This document shows positions 25,114 to 34,952 of a stretch of DNA of 64,000 nucleotides, piece by piece (within the stretch, counting starts at the first letter, position 1; each line of letters opens with the position of its first letter). The stretch is from positions 124,001 through 188,000 of the forward strand of contig NZ_JAMKYL010000002.1 of NCBI RefSeq assembly GCF_027158465.1, in the 5' to 3' direction. This stretch comes from Oxalobacter paeniformigenes. Lineage in GTDB: Bacteria > Pseudomonadota > Gammaproteobacteria > Burkholderiales > Burkholderiaceae_D. The notes under the pieces were generated by a model, which was not told where the DNA came from, did no database searches, and saw nothing but the letters and a program-made list of their open reading frames with translations. A program made the position numbers and the translations under genes.

Positions 25114-26064
25114 CTAGTCGAAATACCCGTTTTCAAGCGAAAAACCCTTGATGAATTCCGAGGCGGCAAGCCGTTTGCCGCCGGGTTTTTGCAATTCGTG
25201 AATACGGATGGCGCCTTGCCCGCATGCCACGACAATGCCGTTTTCATCTGCAGACAGGATTTTGCCGGCTTTCATACCGGCAGGGCAATCGGTGGCGGTC
25301 GCGTTCCATATTTTGACCGGAACATCGCCATATCGCGCCAGACAGCCCGGAAACGGGTTGAATGCGCGGATTTTGTTTGCGATAGCTGTGCAAGGCTGGC
25401 TGAAATCCAGCGCAGCTTCTTCCTTGCGGATTTTCGCTGCATAAATCGCGTCATTGTCCTGTTGTGGCGTAAAGCTGGCGCGTCCCTGTTCGATATCCTG
25501 CAATGCCGACAGAATCAGTTGGCCTCCCATTTTTGCCAGCCGGTCGTGTAAAACGGATGCAGTGCAGTCTTGCGTGATCGGCAGTGAGGCACTGACCAGA
25601 ACGGGGCCTGTATCGAGACCTTCTTCCATTTGCATGATGGATACGCCGGTCAGGCTGTCGCCGGCTTCGATGGCGCGCTGGATCGGCGCTGCACCACGCC
25701 AGCGCGGGAGCAGCGATGCATGGATGTTCAGACAGCCGTGTCTGGGCAGCGACAGGAAGTCTTTGGGCAGGATGAGGCCGTAGGCGACCACGACCATGAC
25801 ATCGGGAGCGATTTGCGCGATGCGTTCATGGACTTTTTTGGCTTCGTCGCCGTGCCGGCCGTCCAGACGCAGGGATAGCGGTTGTTCGACAGGTAGTCCA
25901 TGTGCCAGTGCCAGTTTCTTGACGGCTGAAGGCTGCAATTTCATGCCGCGTCCGGCGGGTCGGTCCGGTTGGGTCAGAACCAGTTCGATCCGGTGGCCGG
26001 CACGGATGAGCGCGTCCAGTGCCACTGCGGCGAATTCCGGTGTGCCGGCAAATACTGTTTTCAT
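25114..26064 (-). CDS. fmt: methionyl-tRNA formyltransferase
   Basis: The 316-residue enzyme formylates initiator Met-tRNA using 10-formyl-THF. The N-terminal domain has the substrate loop QPDRPAGRGMKLQPS (about 34-48) and the catalytic segment NIHASLLPRWRGAAPIQRAI near residue 110, with the expected N, H and later D residues. The C-terminal OB-like domain follows. The start overlaps the stop of def by four bases, forming the classical def-fmt operon. Confidence 0.97.
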   Translation of the reverse strand: MKTVFAGTPEFAAVALDALIRAGHRIELVLTQPDRPAGRGMKLQPSAVKKLALAHGLPVEQPLSLRLDGRHGDEAKKVHERIAQIAPDVMVVVAYGLILPKDFLSLPRHGCLNIHASLLPRWRGAAPIQRAIEAGDSLTGVSIMQMEEGLDTGPVLVSASLPITQDCTASVLHDRLAKMGGQLILSALQDIEQGRASFTPQQDNDAIYAAKIRKEEAALDFSQPCTAIANKIRAFNPFPGCLARYGDVPVKIWNATATDCPAGMKAGKILSADENGIVVACGQGAIRIHELQKPGGKRLAASEFIKGFSLENGYFD

Positions 26065-26612
26065 CGTTTTTTCCCCTGATGTTGCCCTTTTGTCCCGGAT
26101 GTCGTTTTTTTCTGCTCGCGTTCTTCCTTGAGCAGTTTTTTCTTGATGCGGTTGCGTTTCATCGGCGAGAGATAATCAACGAATACGCGTCCCTTGAGAT
26201 GGTCGATTTCATGCTGGATGCAGACGGCGAGCAATCCTTCTGCATCGGTTTCGAAGCTGTTGCCGTCCGTATCGAAGGCGCGTACCCTGACTTGTGCCGG
26301 ACGCTCGATTTCATCGTAAATGCCGGGCAGGGAGAGACAGCCTTCCTCGAACCGTTTTTTTTCTTCGCTGGCGCCGATGATTTCCGGGTTAATGAACACG
26401 CGCAGTTCATCCCGTTTTTCCGATACATCGATGACGACGATCTGTCTGTGGACATTGATTTGTGGTGCTGCCAGACCGACGCCGGGAGCCTCGTACATGG
26501 TTTGTGCCATATCCTGAACCAGAGCCTTCAGGTCGGCATCGAACCGGGTGACAGGACTGGAAGGCTTCAAAAGACGGGGATCGGGGTAGCGCAGAATCGG
26601 TAAACGGGCCAT
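26061..26612 (-). CDS. def: peptide deformylase
   Basis: The 183-residue metalloenzyme removes the N-formyl group from new proteins. All three family motifs are present: GVGLAAPQ, EGCLSLP and QHEIDHL, giving the metal ligands Cys and two His plus the catalytic Glu. The lysine/arginine-rich tail is longer than in E. coli Def. The frame stays open to 26744, but MARLPILRYPDPRL is the conserved N-terminus, so I place the start at 26612. It is divergent from dprA. Confidence 0.97.
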   Translation of the reverse strand: MARLPILRYPDPRLLKPSSPVTRFDADLKALVQDMAQTMYEAPGVGLAAPQINVHRQIVVIDVSEKRDELRVFINPEIIGASEEKKRFEEGCLSLPGIYDEIERPAQVRVRAFDTDGNSFETDAEGLLAVCIQHEIDHLKGRVFVDYLSPMKRNRIKKKLLKEEREQKKTTSGTKGQHQGKKR

Positions 26613-26828
26613 GAGTCTAGTCGGGAACAACTGTCGGTCCGGAAATCTTGTCAGCAGAAAATTTTCTGTGCAGAATCCGGGTGGAATGGTTATTTTGCAT
26701 ATTGCCGTTTCCTTTCGGGATATGGGCATATGCGCCAAAACCAAAAGTTTAGCATAGCCGTTTTGTCTGTGCTTTACATGACGCCGTTTTGTCCGGGGAG
26801 GTCTGTTTCCCGGAATGGAAAAGCAAGC

Positions 26829-27956
26829 GTGAATAAACAGTCAATCTACGATAAAGAAGAACTGGCGGCATGGATACGCCTTGTCATGACGCCGGGAATC
26901 GGCATACGGACTGCGCACAAGTTGTTGAGCGCTTATGGTTTGCCGCAACATGTTTTCGGGACATCGTACCGTGAATTGCAGCGTATCGTCTCTCCACAGA
27001 TAGCGGATGCCGTATATGCGCCGGTTTCGCCGGCGATCTCTCGCCAGATCGAACTGACTGAAAAATGGCTGGAAGAACCAGGCAATACGATTTTGACCTT
27101 GTCAGACAGCGCTTATCCGGGGACGCTTCTGGAAATACCCGATCCGCCGCTGATGCTCTATGTCAAGGGAAAAAGCGAATTGCTTTCCGCGCCATCGGTG
27201 GCTATCGTCGGCAGTCGCAATGCCACGACACAGGGGCGCATTGATGCAGGCGAGTTCGCCGCGTCGCTCAGTGACGCAGGACTGACCATCGTGTCAGGTC
27301 TGGCGTTGGGTATCGATGCTGCAGCGCATCGCGGTGGCCTGAAAGGAAAGGGATCCACCGTCGCGGTTATTGGTACGGGCGCCGATATGGTTTATCCCGC
27401 CAGAAACAGGGAACTGGCTCACGAGATCGCGCGGGAAGGCTGTATCGTCAGCGAATTTCCGCTCGGTACAAAACCGCTGGCTTCCAATTTTCCCAGACGT
27501 AATCGCGTCATCAGTGGCTTGTCGGCCGGTATTGTCGTGGTCGAGGCGGCCGCCAGATCAGGATCGCTGATTACAGCACAAATGGCACTCGAACAGGGAC
27601 GCGAGGTATTTGCCGTCCCGGGTTCCATTCATTCGCCGCTATCGCGTGGTTGCCACGAACTGATACGACAGGGTGCGAAACTGGTCGAGACATCACGCGA
27701 TATTCTGGAAGAACTGAAGTATTACGATGGCGCGAATCGGAAGGATACCTGTATTCAGGCATCCGGAGGGTCTTCACTGCAGGAAGATATTCTTGCCGAG
27801 ATGGGATTCGATCCTGTCGATGCCGATACCCTGTGCGAGCGTTGCCAGCTGGATGCGGCGACATTGAATGTCGCGCTGTTCGATCTGGAAATGGCAGGAA
27901 ATATTGAGTGTCTTCCGGGCGGCTTTTACCGTCGATTGTCCAAGCCCGATACGTGA
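26829..27956 (+). CDS. dprA: DNA processing protein DprA
   Basis: The 375-residue protein protects incoming single-stranded DNA and loads RecA during natural transformation. The Rossmann-like DprA/Smf core is clear: VAIVGSRNATTQGR, VSGLALGIDAAAHRGGL, AVIGTGADMVYPARN, FPRRNRVISGLSAGIVVVEAA and GSLITAQMALEQGREVFAVPG. A C-terminal winged-helix-like segment follows. The frame opens at an ATG at 26730, but homologues begin just before EELAAWIRL, so I favour the GTG at 26829; the true start is uncertain. Only this competence-associated gene is in the window. Confidence 0.93.
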   Translation: MNKQSIYDKEELAAWIRLVMTPGIGIRTAHKLLSAYGLPQHVFGTSYRELQRIVSPQIADAVYAPVSPAISRQIELTEKWLEEPGNTILTLSDSAYPGTLLEIPDPPLMLYVKGKSELLSAPSVAIVGSRNATTQGRIDAGEFAASLSDAGLTIVSGLALGIDAAAHRGGLKGKGSTVAVIGTGADMVYPARNRELAHEIAREGCIVSEFPLGTKPLASNFPRRNRVISGLSAGIVVVEAAARSGSLITAQMALEQGREVFAVPGSIHSPLSRGCHELIRQGAKLVETSRDILEELKYYDGANRKDTCIQASGGSSLQEDILAEMGFDPVDADTLCERCQLDAATLNVALFDLEMAGNIECLPGGFYRRLSKPDT

Positions 27957-28179
27957 CGGTTACGCCGCGAAATTGTACACGGTGCGGAAAGATGCGCGTT
28001 TATCGGGCACGCTGTTGGAGAAAAAATGAAATTTGCCATTTTTCTTTCCTGGCATTGAATCGCCCGCTTGCAGTGTGCACCCTTCTCACATTATCATTTT
28101 CCGCTCTGTTTGCGGATGTTCCTGTGCATGATCCGGGAATCCGGCTGAATTTCATTATCCATTTACGCGTTTCGTTTGT

Positions 28180-30792
28180 ATGACCAAAACACTCATCATC
28201 GCCGAAAAACCGTCTGTCGCGAATGACATTGCGAAAAGCCTCGGCGGATTTACCAAAGAGGGTGACTATTTCGAGTCGGATCAGTATGTCCTGACTTCGG
28301 CAGTCGGGCACCTTCTGGAGATCAAGGCGCCTGAAGAGTATGAGGTCAAGCGCGGAAAGTGGAGTTTCGCCAATTTGCCCGTCATTCCGCCGCATTTTGC
28401 ACTCGAACCGATTGCGAAAACCGAGTCGCGGCTCAAATTGCTGGGTAAACTGATCCGGCGCAAGGATGTTTCGACAATCGTCAATGCATGTGATGCGGGA
28501 CGTGAAGGCGAACTGATTTTCAGGTTGATCGCGCAATATACCAAGGCGAAACAGCCGATCAAACGGCTGTGGTTGCAATCCATGACGCCGTCGGCGATAC
28601 GTGATGGCTTCATGCATTTGCGCGATGACGAGGAAATGCTGCCTTTGGCCAGAGCGGCCAGAAGCCGTTCCGAAGCGGACTGGCTGATCGGAATCAACGG
28701 CACGAGAGCCATGACGGCTTTCAATTCAAAAGAGGGCGGTTTTTTTCTGACGACGGTGGGACGTGTCCAGACACCGACCCTGTCGATCGTGGTGCAGCGC
28801 GAAGAAAAAATCAAGAATTTCGTTGCGCGGGACTATTGGGAAGTTCGTGCGGAATTTTCCTGCGCGCAAGGGGTCTATGAAGGACGGTGGACCGACAGGC
28901 ATTTCAGGAAGGACGAAAACGATCCCGAAAAGAGAGCGGAACGTTTGTGGAGCCGTGCCGATGCCGATGCCATTGTTTCGGCGTGTGCAGGACAAAACGG
29001 AACGGTGACAGAGGAATCGAAACCGACGACGTCCATGTCGCCGGCATTGTTCGATCTGACCAGTCTGCAACGTGAAGCCAATGCACGTTTCGGATTTTCT
29101 GCCAAGAATACGCTGGCGCTGGCACAGGCATTGTACGAAAGACACAAGGTGCTGACATATCCGCGAACGGATTCACGTCATTTGCCTGAAGATTATCTGC
29201 AAACGAGCATGCAGACGCTGGAAAGTCTGGCCGGGCGTGCCGACTATCAGCCTTATGCGTCGCAGATTCTGGAAAAACATTGGGTCAAACCGAACAAGCG
29301 GATTTTCGACAACACGAAGATATCCGACCACTTCGCCATTATTCCGACGACGCAGTTGCCAAGAAACCTGTCGGAGCCTGAACAGAAATTGTACGATCTG
29401 GTCGCGCGCCGGTTCATGGCCGTGTTTTTCCCGGCAGCCGAATTTCTGGTCACGACACGGTTTACCGAAGTAGCCGGACATTGTTTCAGGAGCGAGGGAC
29501 GTATCATGACCCGACCGGGCTGGCTCGCCGTTTACGGCAAGGAAGTTCCGGTATCGGGACGACAGGGTGAGAACGATCGTCTGCTGGTTCCGGTCTCTCC
29601 TGGAGAAACCGTGATGACCGACAAGGTCACTGTCGATGCATTGGCCACGAAACCACCGGCACGCTATACCGAAGCGACGTTGCTTTCCGCCATGGAAGGG
29701 GCAGGGAAACTGGTGGATGATGAATTGCGTGAAGCCATGAAAGGCAAGGGGCTGGGAACACCTGCTACCCGCGCCGCCATTATCGAAGGGTTGCTGGGAG
29801 AAAAATATCTTTTGCGTGAAGGCAGGGAACTGATTCCGACACCCAAGGCGTTCCAGTTGATGACTCTGCTCAAGGGGCTGGGCGTCAAGGAGCTGACGTT
29901 GCCGGAATTGACGGGCGAATGGGAGTTCAAGCTCGCGCAGATGGAACAGGGACAGATCAGTCGCGAAGAATTCATGGAGCAGATCGCCCAAATGGCGCAG
30001 GTGATCGTCAAACGTGCCAAGGAATATGATGAGGACACGATTCCGGGCGATTATGCGACCTTGCAAACACCTTGTCCGAAATGTGGTGGCGAAATCCGTG
30101 AAAATTATCGCCGGTTTGCTTGTACGCAGTGCGATTTCTCCATCAGCAAGACACCGGGAAGCCGACAGTTTTCCATACCGGAAGTCGAAGAACTGATCAG
30201 GAACGGACAGATCGGTCCCCTGCAAGGATTCCGTTCGAAAATGGGGCGTCCGTTCGCCGCTATCCTGAAGATCGTTCCGGATACTGAAAAAGACAATTTC
30301 AAACTGGAATTCGATTTCGGGCAACCCAAAGAGGAGGAAAATGCGGAAGTTCCGGATTTTTCCGGAAAGACACCGCTTGGCCAGTGCCCGAAATGTCATG
30401 GCAAGGTTTATGAATCCGGTTTGTCGTATGTATGTGAAAATGCTGTCGCGAAACCGAAAACCTGCGATTTCAGAAGTGGGCGCATTATTCTCCAGCAGGA
30501 AATCCTGCCTGAACAGATGACGAAATTACTGGAAAAAGGACAGACCGATTTGCTGGCAGGTTTCGTTTCACAGCGGACTCACAGGCCTTTCAAGGCATAT
30601 CTTGCATTGGATAAAGATGGCAAGGTCAGTTTCAAGTTCGACGAAACGGCAGGCAAGGCGGCATCTGCACGGAAAAAAGCGGCATCTTCTGTTACTGCGA
30701 AAAAAACGGAAACCGCAAAGACGACTTCGGCACGCAAAACAGCTGGCAGGAAAAGAACCGTCAAAAAAGAAACGACAGATGGCCAGGTATGA
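28180..30792 (+). CDS. topB: DNA topoisomerase III
   Basis: The 870-residue type IA topoisomerase decatenates DNA. It opens with the TOPRIM segment TLIIAEKPSVANDIAKSL and has the acidic DAGREGE motif. The active-site tyrosine is in KVLTYPRTDSRHLP (about 325). Two C-terminal zinc-ribbon segments are visible (CPKCGGEIRENYRRFACTQC and CPKCHGKVYESGLSYVCE), then a Lys/Ala/Thr-rich basic tail of about 50 residues. The tail resembles those of other Burkholderiales DNA-binding proteins. The 223-base spacer after dprA contains no gene that I recognise; the smg/DUF494 gene often found there in relatives is not apparent. Confidence 0.96.
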   Translation: MTKTLIIAEKPSVANDIAKSLGGFTKEGDYFESDQYVLTSAVGHLLEIKAPEEYEVKRGKWSFANLPVIPPHFALEPIAKTESRLKLLGKLIRRKDVSTIVNACDAGREGELIFRLIAQYTKAKQPIKRLWLQSMTPSAIRDGFMHLRDDEEMLPLARAARSRSEADWLIGINGTRAMTAFNSKEGGFFLTTVGRVQTPTLSIVVQREEKIKNFVARDYWEVRAEFSCAQGVYEGRWTDRHFRKDENDPEKRAERLWSRADADAIVSACAGQNGTVTEESKPTTSMSPALFDLTSLQREANARFGFSAKNTLALAQALYERHKVLTYPRTDSRHLPEDYLQTSMQTLESLAGRADYQPYASQILEKHWVKPNKRIFDNTKISDHFAIIPTTQLPRNLSEPEQKLYDLVARRFMAVFFPAAEFLVTTRFTEVAGHCFRSEGRIMTRPGWLAVYGKEVPVSGRQGENDRLLVPVSPGETVMTDKVTVDALATKPPARYTEATLLSAMEGAGKLVDDELREAMKGKGLGTPATRAAIIEGLLGEKYLLREGRELIPTPKAFQLMTLLKGLGVKELTLPELTGEWEFKLAQMEQGQISREEFMEQIAQMAQVIVKRAKEYDEDTIPGDYATLQTPCPKCGGEIRENYRRFACTQCDFSISKTPGSRQFSIPEVEELIRNGQIGPLQGFRSKMGRPFAAILKIVPDTEKDNFKLEFDFGQPKEEENAEVPDFSGKTPLGQCPKCHGKVYESGLSYVCENAVAKPKTCDFRSGRIILQQEILPEQMTKLLEKGQTDLLAGFVSQRTHRPFKAYLALDKDGKVSFKFDETAGKAASARKKAASSVTAKKTETAKTTSARKTAGRKRTVKKETTDGQV

Positions 30793-30815
30793 CGGATGCT
30801 GTATCGGCAGACAAC

Positions 30816-30843
30816 AAAAAAGGAGGCGAAAGCCTCCTTTTTT
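30816..30843. terminator. bidirectional intrinsic terminator between topB and an aldo/keto reductase
   Basis: AAAAAAGGAGGC at 30816-30827 pairs with GCCTCCTTTTTT at 30832-30843 around a GAAA tetraloop. Both strands carry six T after the GC stem, so it can end both convergent transcripts. Confidence 0.9.
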
Positions 30844-30864
30844 GTACGAGGTTGTGCTGCCTGA

Positions 30865-31902
30865 TCAACGGTGTCCCAGTACAGGATGCGGCTGATACGG
30901 TTTTTCCAGTTCGGCGATATCTTCGTCGGAAAGCTTGACGGAGACGGCTGAGAGTGCCTCGTCGAGCTGGTACAGCTTGGATGCGCCGATAATCGGGGCG
31001 GTTACGCCTTTGTGCAGTAACCATGAATAGGCCACTTGCGCATTGGAAAGACCGAGTCGTTTGGCGACACGCGAGAGCGCATTGACGACATCGAAGTCCG
31101 CGTCGGAGTAGAAGACGCGCAATGCCATTTCGTCCGTTTTGGCACGTGACGTGGCGGAATTGTTTTTCGAGGTGTCGCGATCGTCCGGTTTGCGGTTGCC
31201 TGCCAGAAAACCGCGAGCCAGCGGACTCCATGGAATCAGGCCAACGCCCTGATCCTTGCAGAGCGGAATCATTTCGCGTTCCTCTTCGCGGTAGGCCAGA
31301 TTGTAATGATTTTGCATGGAGATGAAGCGAGACCAGTTATGCTCGCGGGCGATCTGTTGTGCCTTGGCAAATTGCCAGGCCCACATGCTGGATGCGCCGA
31401 TATAGCGTACTTTGCCGGAACGGACGAGATCGTTCAAGGCCTCCATCGTTTCCTCGATCGGAGTCGATGGATCCCAGCGGTGTATCTGGTAGAGATCGAT
31501 ATAGTCGGTTCCCAGCCGTTTCAGCGATGCATCCACAGCGGCGAAGATATGTTTTCTGGACAAACCGCTGGTGTTCGGCGGAATGGCCGATGCATTGGCG
31601 GAAGCCGCATCTGCCGTAATATCGTCAGAAACATGGAAATAAACTTTCGTGGCGATGATGATTTCATCACGTTTGGCGTATTCTTTCAGCAGTTTGCCGG
31701 TCAGGACTTCGGACAGACCGTTGGAATACAGATTGGCCGTATCGAAAAAATTGATGCCCGCTTCAATGGCGCGCTTGATGAACGGACGCGAAGCCGCGCG
31801 ATCCAGAACCCATGGCCGCCATTTGGGTGAGCCGTAAGTCATCATCCCCAGACAGATCCGGGATACTTTCAATCCACTTGATCCAAGATTGACGTACTCC
31901 AT
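30865..31902 (-). CDS. aldo/keto reductase (YajO/Tas-like group)
   Basis: The 345-residue protein has the AKR barrel with Asp and Tyr in FFDTANLYSNG, Lys in IATKVYF and His in YQIHRWDPSTP. The long form and the motifs PWSPLARGFLAG and PIIGASKLYQLDEAL place it near the YajO/YhdN-like subgroup. Its substrate is unknown. It lies only 15 bases after the ntrX-like gene, with an AAGGAT ribosome-binding site, so it may be the last gene of that transcript. Confidence 0.9.
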   Translation of the reverse strand: MEYVNLGSSGLKVSRICLGMMTYGSPKWRPWVLDRAASRPFIKRAIEAGINFFDTANLYSNGLSEVLTGKLLKEYAKRDEIIIATKVYFHVSDDITADAASANASAIPPNTSGLSRKHIFAAVDASLKRLGTDYIDLYQIHRWDPSTPIEETMEALNDLVRSGKVRYIGASSMWAWQFAKAQQIAREHNWSRFISMQNHYNLAYREEEREMIPLCKDQGVGLIPWSPLARGFLAGNRKPDDRDTSKNNSATSRAKTDEMALRVFYSDADFDVVNALSRVAKRLGLSNAQVAYSWLLHKGVTAPIIGASKLYQLDEALSAVSVKLSDEDIAELEKPYQPHPVLGHR

Positions 31903-31917
31903 CAGTAGATCCTTTCG

Positions 31918-32622
31918 TTAATGGTGTTTTTTTGATGTCTTGACCGGCTCGACACCCAGCTGCTTGAGCTTTCGGTAGAGATGGGTTCGTTCCAGTCCTG
32001 TTTTTTCGGCGACGCGGGTCATGCTGCCGCCTTCCTGTGCCAGATGATGTTCGAAGTAGAGGCGTTCGAACATGTCACGTGCCTCGCGCAATGGCAGGTC
32101 GAATGAAAGCATGGAGGCATCGATGGTATTGGACGGCGCAGCGACATTGACTTGCGCTGGTATCGGCATGGTACCGGTGACGGGCGCGACCGTACGTGTA
32201 TCCCCCATCACCGTATTGTGCTGTGCCATCGTGACGGGAGTCGGCCTGTTTTTTTCCTGATTGCGTGCCAGACCCTGCTGGACAGCCTGAAGCAGTTTCT
32301 GGAGCGCGATCGGCTTTTCGAGAAAATTCATGGCGCCGATGCGTGTGGCCTCGACAGCGGTATCGATGGTGGCGTGACCGGACATCATGATGACCGGCAT
32401 GGTCAGATAACCGTCACGTTGCCATTCCTTGAGCAGGGTAACGCCATCGGTATCGGGCATCCAGATGTCCAGCAGAACCAGATCGGGTGTTTCTGCGGCA
32501 CGTGCCTCACGTGCCTGTTGTGCGTTTTCAGCGGTTTGTACGACGTGCCCTTCATCGGAAAGAATTTCCGACAACAGTTCACGTATTCCCATTTCATCGT
32601 CGACGACCAGAATATTTGCCAT
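31918..32622 (-). CDS. NtrX-like response regulator without AAA+ domain
   Basis: The 234-residue protein has an N-terminal receiver domain with acidic pocket D8/D9, phospho-acceptor D52 (LLDIWMPDTDG) and K103 (EKP). A disordered linker rich in Pro, Thr and Val follows (about 120-170), then a C-terminal Fis-type helix-turn-helix (VAEKTGLERTHLYRKLKQLG). NtrX and other NtrC-family members normally carry a central AAA+ domain with a GAFTGA sigma-54 loop; here it is absent, so it likely does not activate sigma-54 promoters directly. It follows ntrY by 44 bases, its likely partner. Short NtrX forms are seen in other Burkholderiales (from memory, unchecked). Confidence 0.85.
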   Translation of the reverse strand: MANILVVDDEMGIRELLSEILSDEGHVVQTAENAQQAREARAAETPDLVLLDIWMPDTDGVTLLKEWQRDGYLTMPVIMMSGHATIDTAVEATRIGAMNFLEKPIALQKLLQAVQQGLARNQEKNRPTPVTMAQHNTVMGDTRTVAPVTGTMPIPAQVNVAAPSNTIDASMLSFDLPLREARDMFERLYFEHHLAQEGGSMTRVAEKTGLERTHLYRKLKQLGVEPVKTSKKHH

Positions 32623-32666
32623 ATTTTAAATCTTGAATATTGTTGTTCCGTTTCCGCTCCGGGGGG

Positions 32667-34940
32667 CTAGGCTTGCCGGTTTTCCGGGGAAGCCAGTTGC
32701 AGGAACAGAATCGAAACTTTTGCTCCATTTGTATCGGTTCGATTTTGCACGTCAATACGACCACCGTGTTCCTCAACAATTTTTTTGACCACAGCCATGC
32801 CAAGGCCTGTGCCGCGTTCTTTTGTCGTGATGTAAGGTTCGAAGATGCGTGCCAGTATTTTTTGTGAGAACCCGGGTCCATTATCCATGACAGAAAGTCG
32901 GACTGCAATGCAGATTTTGCCCGAAGCATTCTGGTAGTGGACTTTTTCGGTGATTAATTCGATGCTAGGCGTATAGTGTTCACGATTTTGCACTTCACTG
33001 ATCGCATCCTGCGCATTCTGGAGCAAGTTGTGGATGACCTGACGTAACTGGGTTTCATCGCCCATGATATCGGGCAGTTGTGCATCCAGGCGCGTATGGA
33101 CGATTTCATGGGAATCATCTCCAGCATAAAGATGGACGATATCTTCGGCTAGTGCATTCAAATTCAGTGGTTTGAGGAAAGCAGGTGGTGTTCTGGCGAA
33201 ATTCCGGAAATCGTTGACCATCTGTTTCATGGAAGTGACCTGGTTGACGATCGTGTCGGTGCTCTTTTTCAGAATGGCGGCATCCTGCTCGGACAGTCTG
33301 TCGTGCAGTTTCATTTGCAAGCGTTCTGCCGAAAGCTGGATCGGCGTCAGCGGATTCTTGATTTCATGCGCCAGTCTGCGTGCCACTTCGCCCCACGCGA
33401 TGGATCGTTGTGCGGAAATGACTTCCGTAATGTCATCGAAAACGACGATGTAGCGGTTTTCATGGTTGACCAGATGGGACGAGCCACGTGCCAGCAAGGT
33501 GATGTCCGATTCGTTCGGTTTGTCAGGATCATGCGCGATTTCGATTTGCTGTTGCCAGTGGAAATCCGTGGAGTGATCGTTGGCGGCAGCCTGTGCGGAA
33601 AATTCGGAGAAAGCTTTTGTGATGGTGCCCGAAAAGTCGGCCAGTCCGCTGATTTCGGACAACTTTCTGCCGACCAGCGGTGTCAGATCGTGCCGCAGAA
33701 TCCGTGCGACCGGTGCATTGCATCCGACGAGCCTGAATTCGTGGTCGAGAACAATCACGCCCGCAGACATGTTGGCCAGTACCGATTCAAGATAAACCTT
33801 CGCAGCTTCCAGATCGGCACGGCTTTTTTCAGCCTGAGCGCGTGCTTCGGCAAGCTGGTGGGTCATGGCATTGAAGGATTGGGTCAGTGTTCCCAGTTCA
33901 TCGTTGCTGGAGACGATGGGGCGTGGCGAAAGATTGCCTTCCGAAACCGCTTTCGTTCCTTGTGCCAGCAGCAACAGGGGGCGTGCCAGATTGGAGGCGA
34001 TCTGGAAGGCGCTGGCGATCGCGCCGAAAATGGCCAGCAACAGTGTCAGCGACAGTGTGACGATATAAATTTTCCGCAATCCGGAGCGTGACAGGGAACG
34101 GATCTGGTATTCGCTGTATGCCGCGCGCAGTGCCTCGGCGTTGTTGGCCAGATTGGCTGGCATTTTTTGCAGCAGCTGGAGGTAATAAGGATCGTTTTGC
34201 AGCGAGATCGACAGACTGTGCACCGGTATGGGAACGATGACGCGGATCATCAGATCGGCTTCCTGCTGGTCTGCTGTGGACGGATCGTCGATTTCCCCTT
34301 CGATGGCTGAATAATGCGCAGTCGTGCGCAGCTGGCGCAGTATCGACGGTGAAGGAAGATCGGGGACCAGTGCGGTATTGACGGAACCGGAGGTGGCGAT
34401 CAGGTGACCACGGCCGTTGATAATGGCCGCTTCGATGCCGTCCTTGTCGTTTCTGAAGCGGGTCAGCATGAGCGTTTGTTCCGACAGAGGCTGTCCCGCG
34501 AGTTCATTGGCAAGACGGTTTGCCTGAATGGTCAGGTTTTCGCGTGAGGTATCGAGAATGGATTGCGCCAGTTTGACACCGGAATCCAGTGCGGATTCGA
34601 CGCGGACATCGAACCAGGATTCGATAGATCGTGATACGAACTGGACGGAGACGACGTAGATGATGGCGCCCGGCAATATACCCATCAATGCGAAAAGCAG
34701 CACCAGACGGGTCATCAGTTTCGAGCCGAACTTGCCCCGCCGGTACCGGTTGTACAGCCGGATCAGCATCCATACGACCAGTACCAGCAGGGCGGCTGCG
34801 ACCAGAATGTTCACGCCGACCAGCCAGGAATAGTTCCGATCGAAAAATTCGGAGTTTTCAGAAGCGGACGCGAGCAGGAAAAGCAGAATGCTCATCACGG
34901 CGCCGCCGACGATCCACAGATAACGTAAAACGCGGTTCAC
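32667..34940 (-). CDS. ntrY: NtrY-like membrane sensor histidine kinase
   Basis: The 757-residue kinase has N-terminal membrane helices around an extracytoplasmic stretch, a HAMP segment (SNLARPLLLLAQGTKAV), a PAS-like domain (MSAGVIVLDHEFRLVGCN), the HisKA motif LAHEIKNPLTPIQLSAERL with the phospho-histidine near residue 525, and an ATPase domain (HNLLQNAQDA, DNGPGFSQ, GTGLGMAVVKKIVEEHGG). It resembles NtrY, linked in other proteobacteria to nitrogen, redox or envelope control. The start is a GTG at 34940. It lies 12 bases after the DUF4390 gene and is followed by its ntrX-like regulator. Confidence 0.9.
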   Translation of the reverse strand: MNRVLRYLWIVGGAVMSILLFLLASASENSEFFDRNYSWLVGVNILVAAALLVLVVWMLIRLYNRYRRGKFGSKLMTRLVLLFALMGILPGAIIYVVSVQFVSRSIESWFDVRVESALDSGVKLAQSILDTSRENLTIQANRLANELAGQPLSEQTLMLTRFRNDKDGIEAAIINGRGHLIATSGSVNTALVPDLPSPSILRQLRTTAHYSAIEGEIDDPSTADQQEADLMIRVIVPIPVHSLSISLQNDPYYLQLLQKMPANLANNAEALRAAYSEYQIRSLSRSGLRKIYIVTLSLTLLLAIFGAIASAFQIASNLARPLLLLAQGTKAVSEGNLSPRPIVSSNDELGTLTQSFNAMTHQLAEARAQAEKSRADLEAAKVYLESVLANMSAGVIVLDHEFRLVGCNAPVARILRHDLTPLVGRKLSEISGLADFSGTITKAFSEFSAQAAANDHSTDFHWQQQIEIAHDPDKPNESDITLLARGSSHLVNHENRYIVVFDDITEVISAQRSIAWGEVARRLAHEIKNPLTPIQLSAERLQMKLHDRLSEQDAAILKKSTDTIVNQVTSMKQMVNDFRNFARTPPAFLKPLNLNALAEDIVHLYAGDDSHEIVHTRLDAQLPDIMGDETQLRQVIHNLLQNAQDAISEVQNREHYTPSIELITEKVHYQNASGKICIAVRLSVMDNGPGFSQKILARIFEPYITTKERGTGLGMAVVKKIVEEHGGRIDVQNRTDTNGAKVSILFLQLASPENRQA

Positions 34941-34952
34941 TTTTGTTTTCGG

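Noticed and set aside
27957..28179. A missing smg/DUF494 gene between dprA and topB
   Set aside because: The spacer holds no frame resembling it; absence was judged from memory of relatives, so I note it in the topB entry only and do not claim a loss event.
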